DNA of 64,000 nucleotides from Mycoplasmopsis glycophila. Its GTDB lineage: Bacteria > Bacillota_I > Bacilli_A > Mycoplasmatales > Metamycoplasmataceae. Under the pieces are notes generated by a model. The model saw only the letters and a list, made by a program, of their open reading frames with translations. It did not search any database and was not told the origin of the DNA. How positions within the stretch are numbered: the first letter of the stretch is position 1; each line of letters opens with the position of its first letter. A program made the translations under genes and the position numbers. The stretch spans positions 744,001 to 808,000 of the forward strand of contig NZ_LR215024.1 in NCBI RefSeq assembly GCF_900660605.1, read 5' to 3'. Below, piece after piece: positions 20,367-31,113 of the stretch.

Positions 20367-21710
20367 TTAATATTTCAACCAAATATTTTGATCTAAATAT
20401 CTTTTTTTAGCAAATTTAAGCGCTGGCAGTAATGCTCAAGTTAAGAAAACATAAACTGGTAATGCTAAAAATGATTTAAGCGCAATTAACATCATTAATC
20501 CAAAGTATCAATCTAGGTCAGTTGCATAAGATTTTGATCTTATCCGGCCAATATATTCAGAGTAAGAAATTCAAGCATATGGACCTCATATTCATCTCGA
20601 AATAACAACAATTGAAAAGACTAAAGAAAAAATGAAAATAAAGGTACTAATTTTAGTTTTCTTCTCTTTTTGTAAAGAATTATTGCTTGGCAAAGAAAAA
20701 TAATAGAATGATAAAAATAAAATCACAAAACCAACACAAAGAAAGACAATAAAGAGAATGTGTCCAACAATATTTGGTAATCTTTTAAAACCGAAAAATT
20801 CTGAAATAGCAAAACTCGAAGCTTTTGAACCAGAAATTTTCTTGTAAAAAAGAAATTCAAGCAATAAAAGAATCGTAAATAAAGTTATATTAGACATAAT
20901 AACCATAATATTTTTATTTCTTTTATATAGCTCAAATGCTGCAGAACTAAAAATAACAATAAAAATAGGAACCACAGCATAAGCTCAATATCAAAAGGCT
21001 ATTTTACCAAAAATAATAAGCGAAAGAGCATCAGAAACAAATGCTAAAATAGCTCCTTTTAAATATCTGAATAAAAAAGCATAAACAATAGCAAAAATAT
21101 ACTCAAAATTAATTGTTAAAAACTTAAAAATTGTATATTTTGTTAAAAGAGTAATAATGGTAAAAAGTGCAAGGAGCATACCACTTAAAGCGATATCCAT
21201 AATACTTACTTTGATATATCTATTGTAAAGATAGTCTAATCTTGGACTAGAGATAATTTTAAAATGCTCCTCAAAATTATAAAGCTCAATTTTAAAAGTT
21301 TCTTCTTCTGTGTGAACAACTAGCGAATTATAAAGATATTTATTTTTAAAAACAAAAGACAAAATACTACTAAAAAAGACAAAAAAAGGTATTTTCTTTT
21401 CTTTTCAAGACATTTTCTTGTTTTTAAAATTCTTTTGAAAATATAAAAAATCATAAATTTGAATCGTTAAATATAAAGAAAAAAAAGCAATTGCAGCAGC
21501 AAAAAACAAAATAGCTAAAGTATTATAAGTTTTATAATATTTTGATAAATCTTTTGCTGATAGACTAGTTTTTGATAAAACAATTCAAATTGCCGATCCT
21601 AAAAAACCAATAAAAAATACCAAAAAAACCAAAGATAATAAAAATCTTTTGATTGATTGGTATTTAAAATATTTTAATAAATAAGGACTTTCACTAACTT
21701 TTAATTGCAT
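20367..21710 (-). CDS. Probable ECF transporter substrate-binding (S) component
   Basis: A 447-residue membrane protein. After two N-terminal helices and a soluble stretch comes a region that resembles ECF vitamin-transporter S components: ALSGMLLALFTIITLLTK, then FEYIFAIVYAFLFRYLKGAILAFVSDALSLIIFGKIAFW. The latter has the small-residue face and Asp typical of that fold. More helices follow and the C-terminus is basic. Mycoplasma proteins of this type (MPN527-like) are annotated as putative ECF permease subunits, as I recall. The vitamin is unknown. Several TGA codons are read as Trp. No ECF ATPase genes are nearby. Confidence 0.72.
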
Positions 21711-21754
21711 AATATAATTATAGTATGCTAATCTAAAAATTAGAAAGTTTTGTT

Positions 21755-22195
21755 TTAAAAAACACTTGCATAATCTCTTTGTTCCTGCATTTGTGGCATT
21801 TCATCAATTGAAATAAGTCTAATTTTCTGTAAATTAGCAATATTACTTTGGATATATTCTAAAATTTCTAACTCATTAAATTGTGATATGCTACCTAATT
21901 TATTTGGTTCAAATTCACTCACGAATTTTTCAAAGCTACTGTATTTCATTTTAAAAATAAAACTTAAATTCACAAAATAATCCAGGTCAGAATCTTGTGT
22001 AAACAACTGAACTTTCTGAAAATTATCAGCTGTTTCTTCTCCTTTTCTAATCACTTCAAGAAATAAAACTTCATCATCCATAATTAAAAACGGTAGACAT
22101 AAATTAGATTTTGCAAATTTGGTTTTTTTAAGATCTTCACATAATTTCTTTGATAAGAAATGTATTTTAAATAGTTTGTTTTCCATATTTTTCAT
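21755..22195 (-). CDS. Conserved hypothetical cytoplasmic protein
   Basis: A 146-residue protein with no signal peptide or membrane helix. I do not recognise the family. It has mixed alpha/beta content: KLFKIHFLSKKLCEDLKK at the N-terminus, CLPFLIMDDEVLFLEVIRKGEE in the middle and many acidic residues. ATG 22195 is supported by GGAGAG five bases upstream; ATG 22186 is a fallback. It lies between a transporter gene and a lipoprotein gene, all on the minus strand, with no overlaps that would argue for a tight functional link. Confidence 0.68.
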   Translation of the reverse strand: MKNMENKLFKIHFLSKKLCEDLKKTKFAKSNLCLPFLIMDDEVLFLEVIRKGEETADNFQKVQLFTQDSDLDYFVNLSFIFKMKYSSFEKFVSEFEPNKLGSISQFNELEILEYIQSNIANLQKIRLISIDEMPQMQEQRDYASVF

Positions 22196-22258
22196 TTTTT
22201 CTCTCCATATAGTAGATAACTTTTAAAAGAGAAAGAACGAAAAAAGAACTAAAAAAGT

Positions 22259-22284
22259 AAAAAACCACAACATAAGTTGTGGTA
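22259..22284 (-). terminator. Rho-independent terminator of the first lipoprotein gene
   Basis: Minus-strand stem CCACAAC / GTTGTGG followed by TTTTTTA. Confidence 0.82.
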
Positions 22285-22296
22285 ATTTAAGTTTTA

Positions 22297-24027
22297 CTAT
22301 TTAACTGTTAAGTTAATTGTTAATTGGTATTTTTTGTTTTCACCGTTTTCTTTATAAATGTTTGTAACTCTGTTTCCTTCTATTTTAACTACATAGAACT
22401 CAACAACAATTGTGTATTTTTTGTCTTCTGTTTTAGTAATAGAAACAATATCTAATGGTATTTTTTTATCAGGATATTCAAGTTCACTTTTTGCATATGA
22501 AGGTCCTACAAGTCTTAAGTTAGCGTTATTTCCTTCTAATGAAGTTTTGTTATACATATTTGGTGCTAAATTTACACCAGTGGCCGAAGCGTCATTAGCT
22601 TTAAGTATTCTTAAATACATTTGTTTACTTTTTGTTGTTATAGAGAAAAATACAGTATTTGTTAAAGTTGAATGATCATTAAATTCTGTATTTAAAGTTT
22701 CTGTTAGACTGTTTTTATCTGTAGCTGTCAAGGTAATAGAATCTCCATCTACAAGACCTTCTAAACTAAAGTTTTCGAAAGTGGTTCCTGCAAACGCAGC
22801 ATTTAATTCTGCATCTGTAGGTTTTGGTTGTGTTTCATCATTATTTGTATCAGCTGGAGCATCTGTGTTTTCAGTTACAGGATTGTTAGTTTCTGTATTG
22901 TTTGCTTCGGCACCCTCGCTTACTGGAGCTGGATTAGTTGTTTCATCTTCTGTTGTCGGAGCATTAGAAGGATTTTCTGTTCCTTCATTTGTTGTTGCTG
23001 GTGTAGGTGTATCTGTTGAAGCGTCCGAAGAATCTCCTTCACTAGTTGTGCCACTAGTAGATGGTTCAGTTGGTTGTGGTTGTGCAGATGGATTATTTTC
23101 TGTTGAGCCACTTGCTGGTGTATCTTTTGATGATGTTGTAGTTTCTTCAGCAGCAGATTTTGGTTGTGGTTTTTCTAAATTAAGAACAACTGTGAAGGCA
23201 CTTCCGTTGTTTGATAAAACAGAATAATCATTGATTGATTTTCTGTAAGCTAATTTATATGAAAGCGTAACTGTACGAGTTTCAATATCATAACTTACTT
23301 CTAAATTACTTAATGGGTTACCTTTTGAATGATGTCCATCAGTTTCTGTAGCACTAACTAATGTATACTCTGGTGCAAGTGCTAATTTTGATGAAAACAC
23401 TTCACGTGTAATGGTTTTATTATCAACTGAACTTCTGTATTCGAATCTAATTTTTTGCTCACCAAAAAGATATGTAGCTGTTAATGAGTTGTGAAGGTTA
23501 GCTGCATACTTGTTGTATCCTTCGAAGAATACATATAATTCATCATTATTTGCAGAATTTACAAAAGTATTAGGATTTGTTAAATAAGCTTCTTGATCTT
23601 CTAATAATGATTTGTATTTAAAATCAACAGGTGCAGTATTTTTTTCGGCTTTAGAACTGTCTTTTACAACAGAATCAATAAGCGCATCAATAGCTGCAGA
23701 GTTTGTTTTTTCTTTTTCTGTTCTAGCAATTGCTACTCTTTCTTCAATTTGTTTTTGAAGTTCAACAAGATTTTCTTTTGCTTTTTTGTAATCAGCATTT
23801 GTTAAATCTTTGTTAGCTGAAACTTTTTCTGCTTTTTGAATAGCTAATTCAAATTCTACTCTTGATGCAGAGTCTCAAACATTGTATGCAAGTTTAGTTT
23901 TTGCAATATTAATTTGAGTTTCTAATTTCAATTTCTCTTCGCTTTTGCTTTCTTTAACACAAGAAACAACAAGAAACGGAACTGGTGCAGCACCTAAAGT
24001 TAATAAAAATAATTTTTTTAATTTCAT
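22297..24027 (-). CDS. Surface lipoprotein with Thr/Ser/Pro/Glu-rich spacer
   Basis: A 576-residue predicted lipoprotein. The signal peptide MKLKKLFLLTLGAAPVPFLVVSC ends in a good lipobox with Cys 23. A coiled helical part follows (about residues 30-110), then a beta-rich domain containing ETDGHHSKGNPLSNLEVSYD and YKLAYRKSINDYSVL. A low-complexity spacer of about 130 residues rich in T, S, P, E and N (TTTSSKDTPASGSTENN type) leads to a C-terminal beta-rich domain. The beta-rich domain closely resembles part of the next lipoprotein, so the two are paralogues. A TGA at 23875 is read as Trp. The spacer probably lifts the C-terminal domain off the membrane. Function unknown. Confidence 0.86.
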
Positions 24028-24080
24028 TTTTCATGACCCCTTTTTAAAATTTAATAGTTTTAAAGCTAAATTTATCTATA

Positions 24081-24120
24081 AAAAGATAAAAGTTTGATTA
24101 TTTAAAATAACCAAACTTTT
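24081..24120 (-). terminator. Likely terminator of the second lipoprotein gene
   Basis: Minus-strand stem AAAGTTTG...CAAACTTT with an AU-rich inner stem, followed by a T-rich but broken tract. Confidence 0.6.
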
Positions 24121-24125
24121 AAATT

Positions 24126-25454
24126 TTATTCAGCCATTTCTTTAGATAAATCTATTTTAAAGTAGCTTGTTTTACCTAATGAGTTTCTATATTGTTGTCC
24201 ATCTTTTGATAAAGCAAAATTAAGTATTAAAGCATTTGAAGATGAATCAAATTGGTTACCAGCTAAACTAATTGAATATCCTTCTGGTAAAAGATTGATT
24301 GGTAATGAAGTAATTGTTGTTTTACCATATTTAACTGAAATTGTTTTTGCTTTAGGATCATATTTGTATGTAACTTTTGGTTTGCTTTTTGGATTTGTCT
24401 TTTTAGCTTCAGCAATTGCTTTGTAGAAACCTGCTAAATCTTCTTTGAATTTATCATTAAAGATAGCTGATTTATAAACTAATGAATAAAGCTCGTCAAC
24501 TTCATTTAAAGTATTTAAAAGTTCTTCATTAACTACGAAACCTTTTAATGAAAATGCATAAGCAAATGAGTTATCTACAGGAAGAACTGTATAGTCGTCA
24601 GTAGCTTTTCTGAAAGCAAGTTTAAAACGAACTAAAAGAGCTCCGTTTTCAATTCCTTCTGATAAATCAAATTCAACTTTTAAATCAGAATTTGGATTAC
24701 CTTGATCATGGTATCCATTAGTTTCATCAGGATTTACTAATTGAACTTTTTCATGTTCTTTTGCTTTTGTGTTAAGTCCACTATTTTTTAGTTGATCTTT
24801 AATTGATAATGAAGCAACACTTTCAACAACTTTTCCATTTTCTCCACTTTCTCTAACTTGTAAAACAACTTTAGCGTCTTTGTAATTAAAGTAAGCTGAT
24901 AATTTGTGGTTTGCTTCTTTTCCGTATTTGAAGAAGTTAGTTAACATTTTGTACAATCTAAGTTTAAGTGTACCTTGCTCATCTCCAAATAGATCAAATC
25001 CAGAAGAGATTAAAGATCTATAAGATGCAATTAATTGATCTAAATATTTTAATGGAGCTGTTGGTTGAACGATTACGTTAGCATTCATTTCAGCAACTTT
25101 AGCATTAAGATCACTTTCAAAAGCTTGTTTTTTGCTTGATTTAATAGCTTCTTCTTCTGCAAGTAATGTTTTTGTGTAATATTCGATTAACTTAGATGCA
25201 GCACTTGCATAATCAGCATTAGTTGAATCTGGGTTGTTTAAAACTTCTTGTGCGTTATTAATTTGTAATTGTAAGTTTTCGTGAACTTTGTTGTCTAATA
25301 ACTTACTTCCTAATTTTAAGTATGCACGAGAAATTGAATTAGAAAGTTCTTGTTTTTCAGCTGATTCTTGAGCTTTTGTGTTTTTGCAAGAAATTGCAAC
25401 AATTGGTAAAATTGAACTTGTTAAACTTAAAATAATTCATTTCTTAAATTTCAT
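24126..25454 (-). CDS. Surface lipoprotein, paralogue of its downstream neighbour
   Basis: A 442-residue predicted lipoprotein with signal MKFKKWIILSLTSSILPIVAISC (TGA-coded Trp 6) and lipobox Cys 23. A helical N-terminal third (QESAEKQELSNSISRAYLKL and so on) is followed by beta-rich domains. ETNGYHDQGNPNSDLKVEFD and FKLAFRKATDDYTVLP line up with the matching stretch of the adjacent lipoprotein. It lacks the T/S/P/E spacer. AAGGA lies upstream of ATG 25454. Two tandem paralogues in the same orientation point to gene duplication within a surface-antigen locus. Function unknown. Confidence 0.86.
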
Positions 25455-25702
25455 ATTTCAAAATCCTTAATATTTTTATATATTGAGTATGCACCCTTAA
25501 TAAAATAATCGCCCTAAATATTATTTAATTAATATTTATATACATACATATTTATTATAAAAGAATGTTTGAAATATCATTCAAAAAAACATGATTTAAA
25601 TTCGTAGTGAAAAAGTGTTTTTTTTAAGAGTTTTTAATTTCAAGAAAAGAGTGAAGTGTTTGAAAAATTTAAAATTCTTTTTTATTTTTTCAAAAATATT
25701 TG

Positions 25703-25708
25703 TATAAT
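25703..25708 (+). promoter_or_regulatory. -10 box of the tRNA-Cys/tRNA-Arg unit
   Basis: Consensus TATAAT 14 bases upstream of the first tRNA nucleotide. The AT-rich stretch 25455-25702 holds no gene that I can support. Confidence 0.6.
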
Positions 25709-25722
25709 AATAAAGCACTTAT

Positions 25723-25797
25723 GGCACCATAGCCAAACGGCCAAGGCATGGGTCTGCAAAACCTTGATTACGGGTTCGAATCCCGTTGGTGCCTCCA
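25723..25797 (+). tRNA. tRNA-Cys (GCA)
   Basis: A complete cloverleaf: acceptor GGCACCA pairing with TGGTGCC, anticodon loop CTGCAAA with anticodon GCA, T arm with GGTTCGAATCC, and an encoded CCA end. Confidence 0.95.
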
Positions 25798-25814
25798 TAA
25801 AATTATCGAAAAAT

Positions 25815-25891
25815 GCGCCCGTAGCTCAACTGGACAGAGTGTTAGGTTACGGCCCTAAAGGTTGCGGGTTCGACTCCTGCCGGGCGCGCCA
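25815..25891 (+). tRNA. tRNA-Arg (ACG)
   Basis: A complete cloverleaf: acceptor GCGCCCG / CGGGCGC, anticodon stem TTAGG / CCTAA around loop TTACGGC (anticodon ACG, read as ICG after deamination), T arm GGTTCGACTCC and encoded CCA. It follows tRNA-Cys by 17 bases in one transcript. Confidence 0.95.
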
Positions 25892-25910
25892 TATAATTGT
25901 AAAATTACCA

Positions 25911-25939
25911 AAGCTAGGTTGTTACCTAGCTTTTTTTGT
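25911..25939 (+). terminator. Rho-independent terminator after the tRNA pair
   Basis: Stem AAGCTAGGT / ACCTAGCTT followed by a T-run. Confidence 0.85.
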
Positions 25940-25945
25940 TATAAT
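25940..25945 (+). promoter_or_regulatory. -10 box giving a probable leaderless mRNA
   Basis: TATAAT ends eight bases before ATG 25954. Transcription would start at or within a base or two of the start codon, and no ribosome site is present. Confidence 0.55.
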
Positions 25946-25953
25946 CATTAAAT

Positions 25954-26811
25954 ATGAAATACGGAATAATATTGTTGTTTATTACTTTTTTTACAGCCGC
26001 TACCATGTTGATAATCAATAAAAAATTTAAGAAATATCTCGATAAATATTGAGTAAGAGTAACAGCAGGTCTTGTTTTTTTAACTTACATTGTTTTATTT
26101 AGATTTGTTGGTAATTGATCAGAAATTGCAAATATAACTGCTCACAAAATGCCAGGATGGTGACACGAAACTTTTCATGATTATCGCTCTTATGTTCTTT
26201 CAAGGTCATTATTTTTAGATTTATGTCCTTTCTTTACATTCGCACTTCTTTTAACTATGATTTTTGATCGTTCAAAATACTCAAGTTTTATCGTGAGTCC
26301 ATTTTGTCTTTTTGCTTCAGCGATTGTTATTCCTTTTGTTCCTGCTACAGAGAAAAATTTTGTTTTTTCACTCAAATACTTGCTAATAGCTACAAAAGAG
26401 TTCAGACTTTATTTCTTCATGCACTGATTTATGTTTAATTTCGGATGTTTAGCTTTTGTAAATTATTCATTAGAAAACGTAAGTTACAAGCGAATCTTTA
26501 GAGATATTCAAATAACATTGCTTGTTTTTGCTTCATATATCATAATTATTTCTTACATTTTTAACATTGATAAAAATACAACAGGGCTTTCACGTAAGGA
26601 CTGAGAAAAAGGCGGATCGTTTTACGCAATAAGCAAAGGTTTAAGAGTACCACATCCATATCAAGCAGTTTTATTTTATATCTTTAGTATTGCTTGAATA
26701 AATTTTATACCCCTTGTAAAATATGACTTGCAAAATGAAATTATTATTGGAAAATTCATCCAAAAAATTAAATCAAAAATGCAACAGTGAAAAAGATCGC
26801 TTGCTAAATAG
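25954..26811 (+). CDS. Conserved multi-pass membrane protein, unknown function
   Basis: A 285-residue protein with about seven hydrophobic helices. Six TGA codons are read as Trp, so no long frame appears under the standard code. After an N-terminal helix (MKYGIILLFITFFTAATML) comes MPGWWHETFHDYRSYVLSR, and then further helices including FFMHWFMFNFGCLAFVNYS. The C-terminus is basic. Long mycoplasma membrane proteins of this kind have been given a DUF number (possibly DUF5378), which I cannot confirm. It lies between the tRNA pair and dnaE and has its own -10 box close to the ATG. Confidence 0.8.
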
Positions 26812-26888
26812 CTTTCGATTTTTTTAATCTACGATTAAAACCTAACATAAAGTCATTTTATTTTATGTTGCATTAAAAATTAATCATT

Positions 26889-26894
26889 TAAAAT
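26889..26894 (+). promoter_or_regulatory. -10-like box giving a probable leaderless dnaE mRNA
   Basis: TAAAAT ends six bases before ATG 26901, with no Shine-Dalgarno sequence upstream. Confidence 0.4.
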
Positions 26895-26900
26895 TGAAAT

Positions 26901-29876
26901 ATGAGAAAAAAAATTTACCTTCACACAAATACTGAATTTTCTTTTTTATATTCAACAATTAGAGTTAAAGAATTATTTAATTTAGCGATTGAAAATAAAC
27001 TAGAATATTTACCTTTGACTGATGTTAATAACCTTTCTGCGTTGCCATATTACTATGAATTGCAATCAAAATATGGAATTAAAGCAATTGTCGGTATTGA
27101 AACTAAAGTTTATTTGAATGACAAAGATTATTTCAAAGTTATCTTAATTGCTAAAAATAATAAAGGTTTAGAAGTAATTAACAACATTATTTTAGATGCT
27201 TCAAAAAATAAATATTTATCCAATCTAATTGAGCTTGAAAATGAGAACATATTCATAATTGATCACCTTGAAAAAGGGTTGGTAGCCAAAAATATAAAGC
27301 AATTCCAGCTTCCTACTAACTTTTATTTTAATAACAAAAAATTAGTCCATCCTCAAACTGTTTTTGCACCAACTAAAAGAATCTTAAAATTTGAAGATAA
27401 CGAGATTCTCAACGTTTTAGAAGAAATAGGTGGAAAAACAAAAAAATCAATTTACACTTTTTATGATTATTTAGATGAAGACGAATTCAAAGATCTTGAA
27501 GAACCTGTATATCAAAATATGCTAAACATGGTTGATTCAATTGAAATTAAAGAACCAGATTCGACAATTAAACTTCCTAAATTTAGTGAAAATAGTGCTG
27601 AACTTTTTCAAAAGTTAATCCAAGGCAAAAGATATAAAAAATTAATCACAGAGTATGATATTCAAATGGTTCAAAGTCGAATTTTATATGAATATGAAAC
27701 TATTGCGAAATTAGGATTTATTGATTATTTTTTAATCATTTGAGATGCATTAAAATGAGCTAGAGAAAACAAAATTGCGATTGGGCCAGGTAGAGGAAGT
27801 GCTTCTGGTTCATTAATATCATATCTTTTAGAAATTACTGATATTAATCCGCTTGAATTTAATCTTCTTTTTGAAAGATTTTTAAATGTGGATAGAGTAA
27901 GCTTACCGGATATTGATATTGATATTCAAGATACTAAAAGGGATTTATTATTAAATTATTTACAAGAAAAATACGGCGAAAATAAATTTGCATTAATCAC
28001 AACGTTTCAAACTTTAGCTTCGAAAAATTCAATTCGTGATGTTGCTCGTGTTTTGAAAATTCCAATTGCTGACGTGAATAAAATTTCTGCTTCTTTAACT
28101 AAATTTGATGAAAACTTAACTGTTGCTTATCAAAAAAATAAAAAATATCGTGCTCTAGTCGATAAATTTCCAAATCTACATGATTTTGCTTCAAGAATTG
28201 AAGGATTACCAAGACAAACTGGACTTCATGCAGCTGGTGTTGTTATAGCTAACGAAGAACTCACAAAAGAATTTCCTGTTTCTTGAAATGCTAACAAAAT
28301 TCAGCAAATTCAATTTAATATGAATTTTTTAGAAAAGTACGGTTTAATTAAAATTGATTTTTTAGGACTTAAAAACTTAACAATTATTCAAGAAATTGAG
28401 GATAAAATACCAGAAAAAGATCATTTTGATGTTAGAATCGAAAACAATTACTCTAAATTTATTGATAATGAAACATTTAAGTTACTTAACAAATTACTTA
28501 CAAACGGGATTTTCCAACTCGAGAGCGAAGGGATGAAAAACGCGATTCAATCAGTTCGTGTTGATACTTTTGATGATTTATACGCGATTTTATCTCTCTT
28601 TAGACCTGGGCCAGCGCAATATATACCAAATTATGCTGCAAACAAAAGAAATCCAAAATTAATTGAAAAAATACATCCACTTTATGATGAGATTGTTGCT
28701 CCAACTTTTGGAATAATTGTTTATCAAGAACAAATCATGGAAATTGCACAAAAAGTGACTAAAATGTCTTTTGCTCAAGCGGATTTATTAAGACGCGCTA
28801 TCTCGAAAAAAGATGAAGAAAAACTACATAGTTACAAAAAAACGTTTTTTGAACAAGGTATCAAAAATAATATTGAAGCTCAAACTTTAGAAAGAATTTA
28901 TCAAAATATTGAAAAATTTGCAGACTATGGATTTAATAAATCTCATGCAGTTGCATATGCTCTAATTTCATACAAAATGGCATATTATAAAGCACGTTTT
29001 CCAAAAGAATTTTATGCAGTTCTTCTTACAAACAATTCTGGTGATTTGACTATGATTAAAAAATATGTATTAGATGCCAAAGAGCAAAAAATTCAGGTCA
29101 ATTCTCCTCTTATAAACATTTCAAGAAATGAAGTTGTAATATATCAAAATCAGCTTTATTTACCTTTAAATATGATTAAAGGTGTTGGTCTTGCTGCAGT
29201 ATCTAAAATCATACAAGAATTAGATGACAATGGACCATTTAAAGGCTTTATAGATGCTATTTTAAGACTCAGAAACATTGGAGTTGGAGAATCAATTATT
29301 AATATTTTAATCAAAGCAAATGTTTTAAGATCTTATGGTAATGTGGAAACATTAATAAGTTTTGTCCAAGAATGTTTTCAAATTTTTAATTTGTTTGCTT
29401 TAACAAGCAAAAAACAAAAAATTGAAACTGAACAGGCAAAATATTTAGCACTTACTGAATTTATTAAAGATAATGGTTATGATAAAGTTGAAATTCCTAC
29501 AAAAGAAAGAAATATCGAATTAGAAATTGAATATGAAAGTGAACTGCTTGGTGACATTTATAACGTAATTCCAACGGTAGCACAAAATCAAAGTAATGTG
29601 ATTCGCAAAAAAATCAATCAAATCGATCTAGAAAGATCTTGAGTTGTTGTTTTTATCACTAGTTTTAAACTAGTAAAAGGAGCAAAAAGAACTCATGCAG
29701 CAATAGGACTTCGAGATGAAACAGGTTCAATTATGGCCTATGGTTTTAATGAAAATATTTTTAATTTGGAAGAAAACTTTAAACCTAGAAATATACTTGT
29801 TAATATTTCTCAAAATGAAAAAAAATACTATCGTGTATTTGATTGAAAGGAAATTACAAATAATGAAGAAAACTAG
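26901..29876 (+). CDS. dnaE: DNA polymerase III subunit alpha, DnaE type
   Basis: A 991-residue replicative polymerase of the C family. The N-terminal PHP domain begins LHTNTEFSFLYST, where the usual second His of HxH is Asn, so its metal site is probably impaired. The palm contains GPGRGSASGSLISYLLE and the catalytic PDIDIDIQD (two Asp near residue 335). Next come LPRQTGLHAAGVV, FRPGPAQYIPNY and YGFNKSHAVAYALISY, then a helix-hairpin-helix part and a C-terminal OB fold. TGA codons split it into several pieces under the standard code. It is the DnaE partner of PolC, which is not in the window. The end overlaps the exonuclease gene by 14 bases. Confidence 0.95.
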
Positions 29877-30750
29877 TTTAGTTATTGATGGCAATTATCT
29901 CATGTTTCAAAGCTTTTACGCTACATACCGAGGAGATTTAGAAACAATTTTAAGATCAAGCAAAGGCGTACCTACTAATGCAATTTCAATATTTATGAGT
30001 CAGTTAATTAAATTAATCTATTTTATTGACCCTGATTGCTTATTTATAGCTTTTGATGCAAAAGAAAAAACTTCACGTCACCTTGAATATAGCGAATATA
30101 AGAGCGGAAGAACTAAAGCACCTAATGAGCTTTTTATTCAGTTCGATCTTATTAAGGAGCTTTTAACAAAGCTCAATATTACTTGAATGGAAAAATCAGG
30201 TTACGAAGCAGACGATTTAATCGCAACATATACTAAAGTAATACCTGGCGAAAAGTATATTTTTTCTCGTGATAAGGATTTGTTACAACTAGTTAATGAA
30301 GAAGTTTCAATTGTTGAAAAAACATCTTATGGTTATGAAATTTTGGATAATGATAACTTTTATGATAAATATAGTTTTTATCCAAATCAAGTTGTAAGTT
30401 ACAAAGGTCTTAAAGGCGATCCATCTGATAATCTTCCAGGAATTAAAGGAATTGGAGATGTAACCGCAATCAAGCTTTTAAAATCATTTGGTACATTCGA
30501 AAATATCTATGCCAATTTAGATTCTAAAGAAATCACAGCAAGTGTTAGAAAAAAACTAATTGAAGGTCAAAAAGATGGCTATATGTGTTATAAACTAGCT
30601 CAATTGGTTTATGATGTTCCTGATTTTCCTACCAAGGAAATAGACTTTCTAATTAATGTTGATTACAGTAATGCTAAAGATTTAATTGACGAATTAGAAC
30701 TTAAAAAATTATGAAGCTATTTAAAAGAGCTTCATAATCACCTATTTTAA
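29863..30750 (+). CDS. Stand-alone 5'-3' exonuclease (PolA N-terminal domain type)
   Basis: A 295-residue flap-type nuclease that removes RNA primers and flaps. It has the PIN-like core Asp in LVIDGNYLMFQSFYA, KSGYEADDLIATYT with the metal Glu/Asp pair, FSRDKDLLQLV, and the helix-hairpin-helix YKGLKGDPSDNLPGIKGIGDVTAIKLL. No polymerase domain follows, as is usual in many mycoplasmas. ATG 29863 lies inside the dnaE end, so translation is likely coupled. TGA at 30184 and 30712 are read as Trp and the frame ends at TAA 30748. The context with dnaE fits Okazaki-fragment processing. Confidence 0.94.
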
Positions 30751-31113
30751 AAAAGTTTAATAACAAGCCAAATACAAAGTTTTATGAATATGATTTCTTA
30801 AAATTTGATATTTTGTAAAATATTCGAGTTATTCGAACATGATTTTTTATTAAAATAATGAAACAAGTAGAAACGGTTCACATTTTGTTTCATATTTAAA
30901 ATTAAATATGTGGATAACTTGTTTTTTTATTTTGTAAAATTCCAAAACAATATTGATAAAAGCATAAAAAATGTTTTTAGACTAATTATCAATTGTTAAT
31001 ATCAATAGGGATAAAAATAATATTTAAATTGTTTTTTCTAAACATAATTAATTAAATTAATTAAACAAATAAAATTAAGATTGAAACAAAAAAGCAGAAA
31101 GCGAGGAAGAATT
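30751..31113 (+). other. 363-bp non-coding region upstream of the helicase-loader operon
   Basis: Very AT-rich, with no supported gene on either strand. It holds one perfect DnaA box (30909-30917), short inverted repeats and the promoter region of the downstream operon. No terminator hairpin with a clear T-run was seen after the exonuclease gene. Confidence 0.6.
30909..30917 (-). promoter_or_regulatory. Consensus DnaA box
   Basis: TGTGGATAA on the plus strand is the exact reverse complement of TTATCCACA. It is the only perfect match that I see in this intergenic region. Confidence 0.55.

Noticed and set aside
22790-23165. Phase-variable tandem repeat in the lipoprotein spacer
   Set aside because: The stretch is compositionally biased but has no exact tandem unit or homopolymer that would slip.
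22781-23227. Long open frame opposite the lipoprotein spacer
   Set aside because: It is the antisense of a low-complexity T/S/P/E coding stretch, which lacks stops by composition.
30751-31113. Replication origin
   Set aside because: Only one perfect DnaA box is present and dnaA/dnaN are not adjacent; not enough for oriC.
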